A stretch of DNA of 23,647 nucleotides. It comes from Deltaproteobacteria bacterium (lineage in GTDB: Bacteria; Myxococcota_A; UBA796; UBA2385). Below are positions 12,800 to 20,675 of the stretch, one piece after another (position 1 is the first letter of the stretch; every line of letters begins with the position of its first letter). The stretch is taken from the NCBI GenBank assembly GCA_947462115.1, contig CANHON010000014.1, positions 1 to 23,647 on the forward strand. The letters run 5' to 3'. The translations under genes were made by a program, and so were the position numbers. Under the pieces are notes generated by a model that made no database searches, was not told the DNA's origin, and was given only the letters and a program-made list of their open reading frames with translations.

Positions 12800-13317
12800 G
12801 CACCCCCAAACAAGCGCGCGAGCCGGGACCGAAGCGAAGGGGCCGGGGTGGACGGGCTGGCCGCCGCCGAGGGCTGCGCCGGGCTGTCGTCTCGCCACAC
12901 GGAGGACAAGGCCTGGTTGGTGCGCCGGATGCGCCGGGCAAGGGTGGCCAGCAGGTGACGCTCAATGGCCACCACGGCGAGGTTTCGGTCGCCGGAGGCC
13001 AAGGGGTTCGGCGGCAGCAGCAAGGCGAAGCTGGGCTCGCGGACGCTGACGTCGGCGCTGCGCCGCTGGCCCCGCCCGAGCAGGCCGAGCTCGCCGAGCA
13101 GCTCGCCGGGGTGGATCTCGCCGAGCTCCCGACCGCCGACCGAGGCGACGAGGCGGCCCGAGACCAGCAGCATCGCGGAGTCAGCGACCTCCCCAGCGCG
13201 GAAAATGACGTGCCCTACGCCAAGGTGCACGGGGGTACACAGGGCCTCAAAGGCCTGCAGATCGGCCTCCGGCACACCTCGGAACACCGTTAGGGCGGAC
13301 AGCCGGTGCTGGCTCAT
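12796..13317 (-). CDS. Cyclic-nucleotide-binding-domain protein (intact cassette)
   Basis: 173 residues. A CNB domain at about residues 10-110 starts LTVFRGVPEADLQAFEALC and includes GHVIFRAGEVADSAMLLVSG. Its phosphate cassette LLGELGLLGRGQRRSADV retains Glu76 and Arg86, as needed to bind cAMP or cGMP. After it come a helical segment (ERHLLATLARRIRRTNQAL), a Pro/Ala/Ser linker and a short basic amphipathic end (LRSRLARLFGGA) that may contact a membrane or partner. There is no DNA-binding, kinase or channel domain. The ATG at 13317 is preferred because GGGGAGG lies at 13326-13332; an in-frame ATG at 13407 would add a low-complexity leader. It is first in a two-gene unit and divergent from zwf. 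Confidence 0.82.
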   Translation of the reverse strand: MSQHRLSALTVFRGVPEADLQAFEALCTPVHLGVGHVIFRAGEVADSAMLLVSGRLVASVGGRELGEIHPGELLGELGLLGRGQRRSADVSVREPSFALLLPPNPLASGDRNLAVVAIERHLLATLARRIRRTNQALSSVWRDDSPAQPSAAASPSTPAPSLRSRLARLFGGA

Positions 13318-13554
13318 CGCTTCAACCTCCCCAGAGCGCCCCGCGGGGGCGCGCGCCGTCCCGCCCCCTATTTCCCTCCTGGCGGGCGCGCCAAGCCGAG
13401 CGTCCACGTTGAACAGCGCGATCGATCCGTACTAACCCCAATCGCAGGAAAGCGGCGGTAAGGCGGCCGTGCCCAGCGGTGGGCGCGGCGGCGGCTTCGT
13501 GACTCCAGCCGGATACACTCCCGGCGAGCGGCCCGAAGCCGCCCCGGAGGCCCT
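13318..13554. other. Divergent regulatory region between CNB pair and zwf
   Basis: 237 bases. Toward zwf, TTGAAC (13409-13414) and TACTAA (13430-13435) resemble -35/-10 hexamers with a short 15-base spacer, and TACACT (13514-13519) is another possible -10. Toward the CNB genes, TTGGCG and AATAGG on the minus strand (between about 13370 and 13395) are weak candidates. No clear operator palindrome was found. Confidence 0.35.
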
Positions 13555-15033
13555 GTGAGCGCGCGCATCATCCCCGTCGAACCCTTTGACTTCGTTGTGT
13601 TCGGCGGAACGGGCGACCTCGCGCAGCGCAAGCTGCTGCCCGCGCTCTACCATCGCCTGCAGGACGGGCAGATCCCCGAGGGCAGCCGGATCATCGCCGC
13701 CTCCCGGGACGAGCTCGACACGCCGAGCTACCGCAGCCTCGTGCTGAGCTCGATCGAGAACAGCGTCCCAGAAGACATTCGCGACACGCCGCTGCTCGAG
13801 CGCTTCCTGCAGCTCTGCCACCACGTCACGGTGGACGCCGGCTCGGAGCTCGGCTGGGACGCGCTGGGCGCGCTGCTGCGCGGACGCGAAGATCACGTCC
13901 GGGCCTTCTATCTCGCGGTCGCGCCCCGCTTCTTTGGGCCCATCTGCGAGCAGGTCGGCCGCCACCAGCTCGTCACGCCCTTGTCTCGGGTGGTGATCGA
14001 GAAGCCCATGGGCCGCGACCTCGCGAGCAGCAAGCTCGTCAACAACGCCGTGGGAGCGGTCTTCAACGAGAGCCAGGTCTTCCGCATCGACCACTACCTG
14101 GGCAAAGAGACGGTCCAGAACCTGATGGCGCTGCGCTTCGCCAACGCGCTGTTTGAGCCGCTGTGGAACGCCGCCCACATCGACCACGTGCAGATCACCG
14201 TCGCTGAGACCCTCGGCGTCGGCGGGCGGGGCTCCTACTACGAGACCGCCGGCGCGCTGCGCGACATGGTGCAGAACCACCTGCTGCAGCTCTTGTGTTT
14301 GGTGGCGATGGAGCCGCCGGAGTCCTACAGCGCCGACTCGATGCGCGACGAGAAGCTCAAGGTGCTCAAGGCGCTGCGCCCCATTGACGCCGACAATGCC
14401 GCGCGGCTCACCGTTCGCGGCCAATACACCGGCCTCAACACCGCCAACGACCGCATCCCCTCCTACACCGAGGAGGCGGGGCTCAGCCGTAGCCGAACCG
14501 AGACCTTCGTAGCGATCAAGGCGGAGGTCGCCAACTGGCGGTGGGCGGGCGTGCCCTTCTACCTGCGCACCGGAAAGCGCCTCCCCAGCCGAGTCTCGGA
14601 GATCGTGGTCTGCTTTCGGCCGATCCCCCACAACATCTTCGACCAGTCCTCGGGGCGGGTCCAGTCCAACAAGCTGGTGATCCGACTGCAGCCCGATGAG
14701 GGCGTCAAGCAGTGGGTGATGATCAAGGACCCAGGGCCCGGCGGCATGCGGCTGCGGCACGTTCCGCTCGACATGAGCTTCGCCGAGGCCTTTGGCATCC
14801 GAAACCCCGACGCCTACGAGCGCCTGCTGATGGACGTGGTGCGCGGCAACCAGACCCTGTTCATGCGCCGCGACGAGGTCGAGGCGGCTTGGCGGTGGAT
14901 CGACCCCATTCAAGAGGCCTGGGAACAAGACGACACGGCGCCCAACGCCTACACCGCCGGCACCTGGGGACCGACCCGCTCGGTCGCCCTCATCGAGCGC
15001 GACGGCCGCACCTGGCACGAGGAGACGGTGTGA
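13555..15033 (+). CDS. zwf: Glucose-6-phosphate 1-dehydrogenase
   Basis: Oxidises glucose-6-phosphate to 6-phosphogluconolactone with NADP or NAD, the entry step of the Entner-Doudoroff and oxidative pentose phosphate pathways. 492 residues, a normal length. The nucleotide-binding motif is VFGGTGDLAQRKLLPALYH (about residues 15-33). EKPMGRDL follows at about 150, and the active-site signature RIDHYLGKETVQNL at about 178-191 contains the catalytic His/Asp region and the substrate-binding Lys. The C-terminal beta domain includes PFYLRTGKRL and NPDAYERLLMDVVRGNQTLF. The start is GTG at 13555 with CGGAGG at 13545-13550. The stop overlaps the pgl start (TGATG), so the two are coupled. It is first gene of the Entner-Doudoroff cluster. 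Confidence 0.97.
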   Translation: MSARIIPVEPFDFVVFGGTGDLAQRKLLPALYHRLQDGQIPEGSRIIAASRDELDTPSYRSLVLSSIENSVPEDIRDTPLLERFLQLCHHVTVDAGSELGWDALGALLRGREDHVRAFYLAVAPRFFGPICEQVGRHQLVTPLSRVVIEKPMGRDLASSKLVNNAVGAVFNESQVFRIDHYLGKETVQNLMALRFANALFEPLWNAAHIDHVQITVAETLGVGGRGSYYETAGALRDMVQNHLLQLLCLVAMEPPESYSADSMRDEKLKVLKALRPIDADNAARLTVRGQYTGLNTANDRIPSYTEEAGLSRSRTETFVAIKAEVANWRWAGVPFYLRTGKRLPSRVSEIVVCFRPIPHNIFDQSSGRVQSNKLVIRLQPDEGVKQWVMIKDPGPGGMRLRHVPLDMSFAEAFGIRNPDAYERLLMDVVRGNQTLFMRRDEVEAAWRWIDPIQEAWEQDDTAPNAYTAGTWGPTRSVALIERDGRTWHEETV

Positions 15034-15698
15034 TGTCGTTGGTCCTCAACGCGTTTTCGGACCCAGCCGCCCTCGCCGAGGCCCTCGCAGCGCGGGCCGC
15101 CGCGGCCATCGGCGCACAGCTCGCGGCGCGGGGCCAAGCGCTGATCCTGCTCAGCGGCGGCAGCACGCCCCAGCGGTTCTGGGCGGCCTTGGCCCAGCGC
15201 GCGCTGCCCTGGGCGAAGGTGCAGCTCTGCCTCACCGACGAGCGCGCGGTGCCCACGGACCACCCCCGCAGCAACGAAGGAGCTCTGCAACGCGCTCTTT
15301 TCGGCACGCCCGCGGCGGCGGCGCTCCGCTGCCCCCTCTCCGCGGAGGACAGCGCGGCGGTGGTGTCGGCCTTGGCGTGGCCCGCCGCCCTCACGGTGCT
15401 CGGGATGGGCGAAGACGGCCACACCGCCAGCCTTTTCCCCGAGGCCGACCGGCTCGACGAGGCCCTCGATCCGGCCGCCGCCCCGGCCCTGCTCCCCCTG
15501 CGGGCCAAGGGCGCCCCCGAGCCGCGGCTCAGCCTCAACCTCGCGGCCCTCATCAGCGCCGAGCACGTTATTTTGCACATCGAGGGGCCGGCGAAGCGCG
15601 CCGCACTGCGGTCCGCCTTGACCCCCGGCAGCGGCGCGCCGATCGCGGCGGTGCTGGCCGCCGCCCGCCGCCCGGCCGAGGTCTACACCTGCCCCTGA
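15033..15698 (+). CDS. pgl: 6-phosphogluconolactonase (DevB/SOL type)
   Basis: Hydrolyses 6-phosphogluconolactone to 6-phosphogluconate. 221 residues, normal for this family. Motifs: LILLSGGSTPQRFWAAL (phosphate binding, about residues 43-59), QLCLTDERAVPTDHPRSN (about 66-83) and LGMGEDGHTASLFPEA (about 122-137, with the catalytic His). The ATG at 15033 overlaps the zwf stop by one base (TGATG) and has GAGGAGA at 15019-15025, so the longer open frame upstream is not used. It lies 49 bases before edd in the same unit. Confidence 0.95.
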   Translation: MSLVLNAFSDPAALAEALAARAAAAIGAQLAARGQALILLSGGSTPQRFWAALAQRALPWAKVQLCLTDERAVPTDHPRSNEGALQRALFGTPAAAALRCPLSAEDSAAVVSALAWPAALTVLGMGEDGHTASLFPEADRLDEALDPAAAPALLPLRAKGAPEPRLSLNLAALISAEHVILHIEGPAKRAALRSALTPGSGAPIAAVLAAARRPAEVYTCP

Positions 15699-15747
15699 GT
15701 GCCCGCCGCGCCCAGCACCGACCGTCCGCCGCCGAACCGGAGCCACC

Positions 15748-17571
15748 ATGACCCTGCACCCCACGCTGATCGCCGTCACCGAGCGGGTCCTCGCGCGCTC
15801 CGCCGCCTCGCGGGCCGCCTACCTCGCCGCGCTGCGGTCGATGATCCGCGCCGAGCCGCGCCGGAGCGCCCTGTCCTGCGGCAACCTCGCCCACGGCTTC
15901 GCGGCCTGCGGGGCCGGCGACAAGGCGGCCTTGGCGGGCGAGCGCAGCCCCAACATCGGCGTGGTGACGGCCTACAACGACATGCTGTCGGCCCACCAGC
16001 CCTTTGAGGGCTACCCCGAGCGGCTCCGCGCCTCGGCGCGCGCCCGCGGCGCCACCGCCCAAGTGGCCGGGGGCGTGCCCGCCATGTGCGACGGCGTCAC
16101 CCAAGGGCGCCCGGGCATGGAGCTCAGCTTGTTCTCGCGGGATGTCATCGCGATGAGCACGGCGGTGGCCCTGAGCCACGACATGTTCGACGCCGCGCTC
16201 TACCTCGGCGTCTGCGACAAGATCGTGCCAGGGCTGCTCATCGGCGCGCTGTCCTTCGGGCACCTGCCGGGGGTCTTCGTGCCGGCCGGGCCCATGCCCT
16301 CGGGCATCAGCAACGACCAAAAGGCCGCCGTCCGCAAGGCCTTCGCCAAGGGGGAGGCCGACCGGGCCGCCCTGCTGGCCAGCGAGGCCGCCGCCTACCA
16401 CAGCCCCGGGACCTGCACCTTCTACGGAACGGCCAACTCCAACCAAGTTTTGATGGAGTTCATGGGTTTGCATGTGCCGGGCGGCACTTTTGTCGCGCCG
16501 AACACCGCGCTGCGGGCGGCCCTCACCGACGCGGCGGTGGACGCGGCCCTCCGCTGCCGCCCCGGCGCCGAGCGGCCGAGGCCCATCGGCGAGATGATCG
16601 ACGAGCGCGTCATCCTCAACGGGGTGGTCGGCTTGCTCGCGACCGGCGGTAGCACCAACCACACCCTGCACCTCATCGCCATCGCCGCCGCGGCCGGCGT
16701 TCAGCTCGACTGGCAGGACATGGACGCCCTGTCGCGGGTGGTGCCGCTGCTGGCCCGGGCCTACCCAAACGGCGCCGCAGACGTCAATCAGCTCAACGCC
16801 GCGGGCGGGCCGGGCTTCCTCATCCGCGAGCTGCTCGACGCCGGGCTGCTGCACGGCGACGTTCCCACCATCTGGGGCCAGGGCCTGCGCGACTACGCCG
16901 TGGAGGCCCACCTCGACGCCGACGGGGCGCTCGCTTGGTCGCCCGCGCCCGCCGAGAGCCGCGACATCAGCGTGCTGCGGCCTGCTTCGGCGCCCTTCCA
17001 GGCCGACGGCGGCCTGCGGCTGCTCCAAGGCCCGCTCGGCCGCTGCGTGATCAAGACCTCGGCGGTGGAGCCGAGCCGCCGCAGCGTGCTGGCCCCCGCC
17101 CGCATCTTCCACAGCCAGGAGGACCTGCAGGCGGCCTTTGACCGCGGCGAGCTGACCGGCGATCTGGTCGCGGTGGTGCGCTTTCAAGGGCCGCGGGCCA
17201 ACGGCATGCCCGAGCTCCACGGGCTCACCCCGGCGCTGTCCATCCTCCAAGATCGCGGCCAGCGCGTCGCTCTGGTGACGGACGGCCGCATGTCCGGGGC
17301 CAGCGGCAAGGTGCCGGCCGCCATCCACATCAGCCCCGAGGCCGCCTTGGGCGGCCCGCTCGCGCGCCTCCGCGACGGCGATCTCGTGCACCTCGACGCC
17401 GACGCCGGACGGCTCGACGTGCTGGTGCCCGCCGACGAATGGGCGGCGCGCCCGCTGGCCGAGGCGGACCTCAGCGCCAATTCCATCGGATATGGTCGCG
17501 GGATCTTCTCGTCGATGCGCGCGCTGGCGGCCCCCGCCGAGCGCGGCGGCGGCCTGCTGCCCACCCCCTGA
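15748..17571 (+). CDS. edd: Phosphogluconate dehydratase
   Basis: Dehydrates 6-phosphogluconate to 2-keto-3-deoxy-6-phosphogluconate (KDPG), the first committed Entner-Doudoroff step. 607 residues, typical of Edd in the IlvD/Edd family. Conserved segments: GVVTAYNDMLSAHQPFEGYP, GGVPAMCDGVTQGRPGMELS, LGVCDKIVPGLLIGAL (Cys156) and GTCTFYGTANSNQVLMEFMG (Cys223). Cys156 and Cys223 correspond to the iron-sulfur ligands of the Escherichia coli enzyme. NTALR and GGSTNHTLHL follow, and the C-terminal region includes VTDGRMSGASGKVPAAIH. This distinguishes Edd from dihydroxyacid dehydratase IlvD. The ATG at 15748 has CGGAG at 15738-15742. Confidence 0.97.
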   Translation: MTLHPTLIAVTERVLARSAASRAAYLAALRSMIRAEPRRSALSCGNLAHGFAACGAGDKAALAGERSPNIGVVTAYNDMLSAHQPFEGYPERLRASARARGATAQVAGGVPAMCDGVTQGRPGMELSLFSRDVIAMSTAVALSHDMFDAALYLGVCDKIVPGLLIGALSFGHLPGVFVPAGPMPSGISNDQKAAVRKAFAKGEADRAALLASEAAAYHSPGTCTFYGTANSNQVLMEFMGLHVPGGTFVAPNTALRAALTDAAVDAALRCRPGAERPRPIGEMIDERVILNGVVGLLATGGSTNHTLHLIAIAAAAGVQLDWQDMDALSRVVPLLARAYPNGAADVNQLNAAGGPGFLIRELLDAGLLHGDVPTIWGQGLRDYAVEAHLDADGALAWSPAPAESRDISVLRPASAPFQADGGLRLLQGPLGRCVIKTSAVEPSRRSVLAPARIFHSQEDLQAAFDRGELTGDLVAVVRFQGPRANGMPELHGLTPALSILQDRGQRVALVTDGRMSGASGKVPAAIHISPEAALGGPLARLRDGDLVHLDADAGRLDVLVPADEWAARPLAEADLSANSIGYGRGIFSSMRALAAPAERGGGLLPTP

Positions 17572-17603
17572 GCCGGTCCACGCCACCCCACCGGAGTCTT
17601 CCG

Positions 17604-18287
17604 ATGACCTCTGCAGAAGGCGGCCCCCAGGCGGGGCTCCGTGCGCTGCTCCGCCCCGCCGCGGTGATCCCTGTGCTCGTCGTCGAGGACGCCGAGCTGG
17701 CCGTTGCCCTCGCGGAGGCGCTCGTGGCCGGCGGCCTGCCGGTGCTGGAGTTCACCCTGCGCACCCCCGCGGCCCTGCAGGCGGTGCAGCGGGTGGCGGT
17801 GCACGTGCCCGGCGCCATCGTCGGCACGGGCACGGTGCGCAGCCCCGATGACCTCCTCCGAAGCGCCGACGCTGGCGCTGTCTTCGCGGTCTCTCCCGGA
17901 CTCAGCCCCCGCCTCGCCGAGGCTGCTGAGCGCAGCCCCATCCCCTTGTTGCCGGGCGTCTCCACCGCCAGCGAGGCCATGAGCGCGGCGGAGCGCGGCT
18001 TCTCGACGCTCAAGCTGTTCCCGGCGGTGCCGGTGGGCGGCGTGGCCCTGCTGCGCGCGCTGGGCGGCCCGCTCCCCGAGCTGCGCTTCTGCCCGACCGG
18101 GGGCGTCTCGTTGAAGAACGCGCCGGAGTTCTTGGCGCTGCCCAACGTGATCTGCGTCGGCGGCTCGTGGGTCGCCCCCGCCGAGGCCCTCGCGGCCGGC
18201 GACTGGACGACGGTGCGGGCGCTGGCCGCAGAGGCCGCAGCCCTCCGCCCCGACTCGCAACCTTTGCCGGACTGTTCCGCGCGTTGA
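17604..18287 (+). CDS. eda: KDPG aldolase
   Basis: Cleaves KDPG to pyruvate and glyceraldehyde-3-phosphate, completing the Entner-Doudoroff pathway. 227 residues. Class I aldolase motifs are all present: VIPVLVVEDAELAVALAEAL, the catalytic Glu49 in VLEFTLRTP, GTGTV, SPGLSP, the Schiff-base Lys137 in STLKLFPA, and the phosphate-binding FCPTGGVSLKNAPEFL near the C-terminus. The ATG at 17604 has GGAG at 17593-17596; the frame upstream overlaps edd and is not used. It lies 32 bases after edd, so the two are surely co-transcribed. A C-terminal tail of ~15 residues (DSQPLPDCSAR end) extends beyond the usual length. Confidence 0.96.
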   Translation: MTSAEGGPQAGLRALLRPAAVIPVLVVEDAELAVALAEALVAGGLPVLEFTLRTPAALQAVQRVAVHVPGAIVGTGTVRSPDDLLRSADAGAVFAVSPGLSPRLAEAAERSPIPLLPGVSTASEAMSAAERGFSTLKLFPAVPVGGVALLRALGGPLPELRFCPTGGVSLKNAPEFLALPNVICVGGSWVAPAEALAAGDWTTVRALAAEAAALRPDSQPLPDCSAR

Positions 18288-18340
18288 GCGCCTTCCCGAG
18301 CGCCCGCGCCGCCGCACGGGCCCAGCCCCCGGAGCCCTTC

Positions 18341-19921
18341 ATGCGCCAAAACATCGTCCCGTGCATCGTCTTCATCGCCCTGGGGCTGACCGGCTGCAGC
18401 GCGGAGGCCCCGGCCCCCGACAAGGCCGCGGCCGACAGCGGCGCCGACGCGGCCCCTACGCCGACCACCCTGCCCGAGGGCCTGGAGCTGGATCGGCTGC
18501 TGATGCACCTTGACGCGCTGGCGGCCATCGGCGCCGACCGCGGCGACACCCGGGTGCTCGGGAGCGCCGGCTTCGAGGACAGCGCGCGCTACGTCCAGGC
18601 GCAGCTGGAGGCCGCCGGCTTCGTCGTGCAGCGGCAGCCCTTCTCCCACTCGACCTGGGCGGCGCTCGGGCCGGGCGCGCTGGAGGCCGATGGGCTCAGC
18701 GCCTTCGTCTCGGGCCGAGACTTTGGCCCGATCGGGCGGTCGCCGCCCGGAGATGTGCGCGGCCCGGTGGTGGCCGTGGACATCACCCTGCCGCCGCCCG
18801 GGGGCGCCAACTCGACCCACAGCGGCTGCGAGGCGGCCGACTGGCGGGACTTCCCCGCTGGCGCCATCGCGTTGATCCAGCGCGGGAGCTGTGGCTTCTC
18901 GGTGAAGGTGCAGGGCGCGGAGGCCGCGGGCGCGGTGGGGGTGATCCTGTTCAACGAAGGTCAGTCCGATCGCTCGGGCCTCATCGGCGGGAACCTCGAC
19001 AGCTCCATCGTTCACACCATCCCGGTGGTCGAGGCCCGCACCTCCGTGGCGACGACCCTGCTCGCGGCCATGGCCGAGGGCACCGTCTCGGCGCGGATCC
19101 TCGTGGAGTCCGAGCTCAACGAGATCCCCACCGAGAACCTGTGGGTGGACCTGCCGGGCCAGACCGACGAGCTGGTCGTCGTGGGCGGCCACCTCGACTC
19201 GGTGGGCGCCGGGCCGGGCATCAACGACAACGGGAGCGGCGTCAGCCTCGTGCTGGAGCTGGCCTTGCTCGCCCGGGCCTTGCGCGAGAGCGGCGAGCCC
19301 GCGCCCCGAAACACCCTGCGCTTCGCCTTCTGGGGCGCCGAAGAGGAGGGCCTCATCGGCTCTTTCGCCTATGTTCGCGCGCTGGAGCCCGATGCCCTCA
19401 GCGCCCACGTCGCCAACCTGAACTTCGACATGGTCGCGAGCCCCAACGGCCTGCGCGCGGTCTACGACGGGGACGGCTCCGCTGAGCTCGGCGGCTTCCC
19501 GGCGCCTGACGGGAGTGACGTGATTGAGGCCATGTTCACCGAGCACTTCGACGCCCGGGACCAGGACTGGCACCCCACCGCCTTCGACGGCCGCAGCGAC
19601 TACGGCCCCTTCATCTTGGCGGGGGTGCCCGCCGGCGGCCTGTTCACCGGCGCGGAGGCGCTCAAGACCCCGGTCGAGGCCGCGCAGGTCGGCGGGACGG
19701 CCGGCGAGGCGCTGGACCCCTGTTACCACCAGGCCTGCGACACCGAAGAGAACATCGATCCAGTGCTCTTTTTGGAGATGGCCGAGGCCGCTGCGGCGGC
19801 CACGGCGGGCGCCGCGGACCTGCGCCCCTTCGTCCAGTCGCGGCAGGCCCGGTCGATCCCGGTCCGCGCGGAGGGCCTCGACTACCTGGGCGGCTGCGAC
19901 CACCCCCGCCCGGCGAAGTAG
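18341..19921 (+). CDS. Lipoprotein zinc aminopeptidase, M28 family with PA domain
   Basis: 526 residues. A lipoprotein signal ends in GLTGC with Cys19 as the lipidated residue, so it is anchored to a membrane facing the periplasm or outside. A PA domain (about 165-205, IALIQRGSCGFSVKVQGAEA) is inserted before the M28 catalytic domain. Zinc ligands and catalytic residues are recognisable: His284 (GGHLDSVG), Asp296 (GINDNGSG), Glu334/335 (GAEEEGLIGS), Asp363 (NLNFDMVAS) and His463 in PCYHQACDTEEN, the Cys-bounded motif seen in the Streptomyces griseus-type aminopeptidase. It likely releases N-terminal amino acids from peptides. The ATG at 18341 has GGAG at 18331-18334. The 53-base gap after eda suggests read-through from the sugar operon, though a functional link is not obvious. 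Confidence 0.92.
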   Translation: MRQNIVPCIVFIALGLTGCSAEAPAPDKAAADSGADAAPTPTTLPEGLELDRLLMHLDALAAIGADRGDTRVLGSAGFEDSARYVQAQLEAAGFVVQRQPFSHSTWAALGPGALEADGLSAFVSGRDFGPIGRSPPGDVRGPVVAVDITLPPPGGANSTHSGCEAADWRDFPAGAIALIQRGSCGFSVKVQGAEAAGAVGVILFNEGQSDRSGLIGGNLDSSIVHTIPVVEARTSVATTLLAAMAEGTVSARILVESELNEIPTENLWVDLPGQTDELVVVGGHLDSVGAGPGINDNGSGVSLVLELALLARALRESGEPAPRNTLRFAFWGAEEEGLIGSFAYVRALEPDALSAHVANLNFDMVASPNGLRAVYDGDGSAELGGFPAPDGSDVIEAMFTEHFDARDQDWHPTAFDGRSDYGPFILAGVPAGGLFTGAEALKTPVEAAQVGGTAGEALDPCYHQACDTEENIDPVLFLEMAEAAAAATAGAADLRPFVQSRQARSIPVRAEGLDYLGGCDHPRPAK

Positions 19922-20159
19922 CGCCGCGGCGGCGGGGACGGGGCCGGCGACCTCGGAGGCGCCCGCGCCCACGCACAACGACGGAGCCGCCCCGCGGAGC
20001 GAACTCCGGTGCTCCGCGGACAAGACCGGGGTCCAGCGGCCGGATCGGCGCCTCGGCGCGGACGACGACGGATCGCGCCGCCCGTGCCCGAAGCCGATCC
20101 CCCCCCGAACGGCCCGACAGCCGATTAGAGTTCCCCGCCCACTGCAACGGAGCCCACCG
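19922..20159. other. Gap between M28 gene and PEBP gene
   Basis: 238 bases holding the inverted repeat described separately. TTAGAG (20125-20130) could be a -10 for the PEBP gene but has no recognisable -35. No coding sequence is apparent. Confidence 0.3.
19992..20019. repeat. Inverted repeat with two alternative hairpins
   Basis: CCGCGGAGC (19992-20000) pairs perfectly with GCTCCGCGG (20011-20019) across a 10-base loop. Alternatively CGGAG (19995-19999) can pair with CTCCG (20004-20008) around the tetraloop CGAA. The two structures exclude each other. No T tract follows the 9-bp stem, so it is not a standard intrinsic terminator; it may end the upstream transcript with Rho or act in the leader of the next unit. 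Confidence 0.5.
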
Positions 20160-20675
20160 ATGATCCACTTGCTGACCGCGCTGCTGCTCAGCGGCGCCGC
20201 CCACGCCATGGAGCTCAAGAGCCCCACGATCGCGCCGGGCGCGACCATCCCAAACAAGCACGTCTTCAACGGCTTCGGCTGCAGCGGCGGCAACGAGCGG
20301 CCCGAGCTGAGCTGGACCGGGGCGCCCGCGGACGCCAAAAGCTTCGCGGTGCTGGTGCACGACCCCGACGCGCCGACCGGCGGTGCCGGCTGGTGGCATT
20401 GGGTCGCCTACGACATCCCCGCGGGCACGAGCGCGCTCAGCAGCACCAAGCTGCCGGAGGGCACCGTTCAAGGCCCCACGGACTTCGGCGCCCCTGGCTT
20501 CGGCGGCCCCTGCCCGCCGCCGGGAGACAAGCCCCACCGCTACCACTTCACCGTGCACGCGCTCAAAGTGGCCAAGCTGGAGCTGCCGCCGGGCGCCTCC
20601 GCGAGCCTGATCGGCTTCATGGTCAACGCGAACTCGATCGCCAAGGCTGAGCTCACCGGGATCTACGGTCGGTGA
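20160..20675 (+). CDS. Exported PEBP-family (YbhB/YbcL-like) protein
   Basis: 171 residues: a short Sec signal peptide (residues 1-16, cleaving after GAAHA) and a PEBP domain with ELKSPTIAPGATIPNKHVFN, the ligand-pocket signature VHDPDAPTGGAGWWHWVAYD (about 67-86) and PHRYHFTVHAL (about 126). Bacterial YbhB/YbcL proteins have the phosphatidylethanolamine-binding-protein fold with an anion-binding pocket; their substrates are not well established. The export signal places it in the periplasm or outside, as with YbcL of Escherichia coli. The ATG at 20160 has GGAG at 20149-20152. Its stop overlaps the start of the sensor kinase (GTGA), so the two proteins are made together and may cooperate in sensing. 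Confidence 0.9.
   Translation: MIHLLTALLLSGAAHAMELKSPTIAPGATIPNKHVFNGFGCSGGNERPELSWTGAPADAKSFAVLVHDPDAPTGGAGWWHWVAYDIPAGTSALSSTKLPEGTVQGPTDFGAPGFGGPCPPPGDKPHRYHFTVHALKVAKLELPPGASASLIGFMVNANSIAKAELTGIYGR

Noticed and set aside
12170..13317. Crp/Fnr-type transcription regulators
   Set aside because: Both proteins have the CNB fold but no C-terminal helix-turn-helix, so DNA binding is not supported.
15568..20338. Long minus-strand open frames (672 and 955 codons) across edd, eda, the M28 and PEBP genes
   Set aside because: They are antisense to genes with complete catalytic motifs and contain repetitive Gly/Arg/Val/His-rich translation with no recognisable domain; judged to be shadows.
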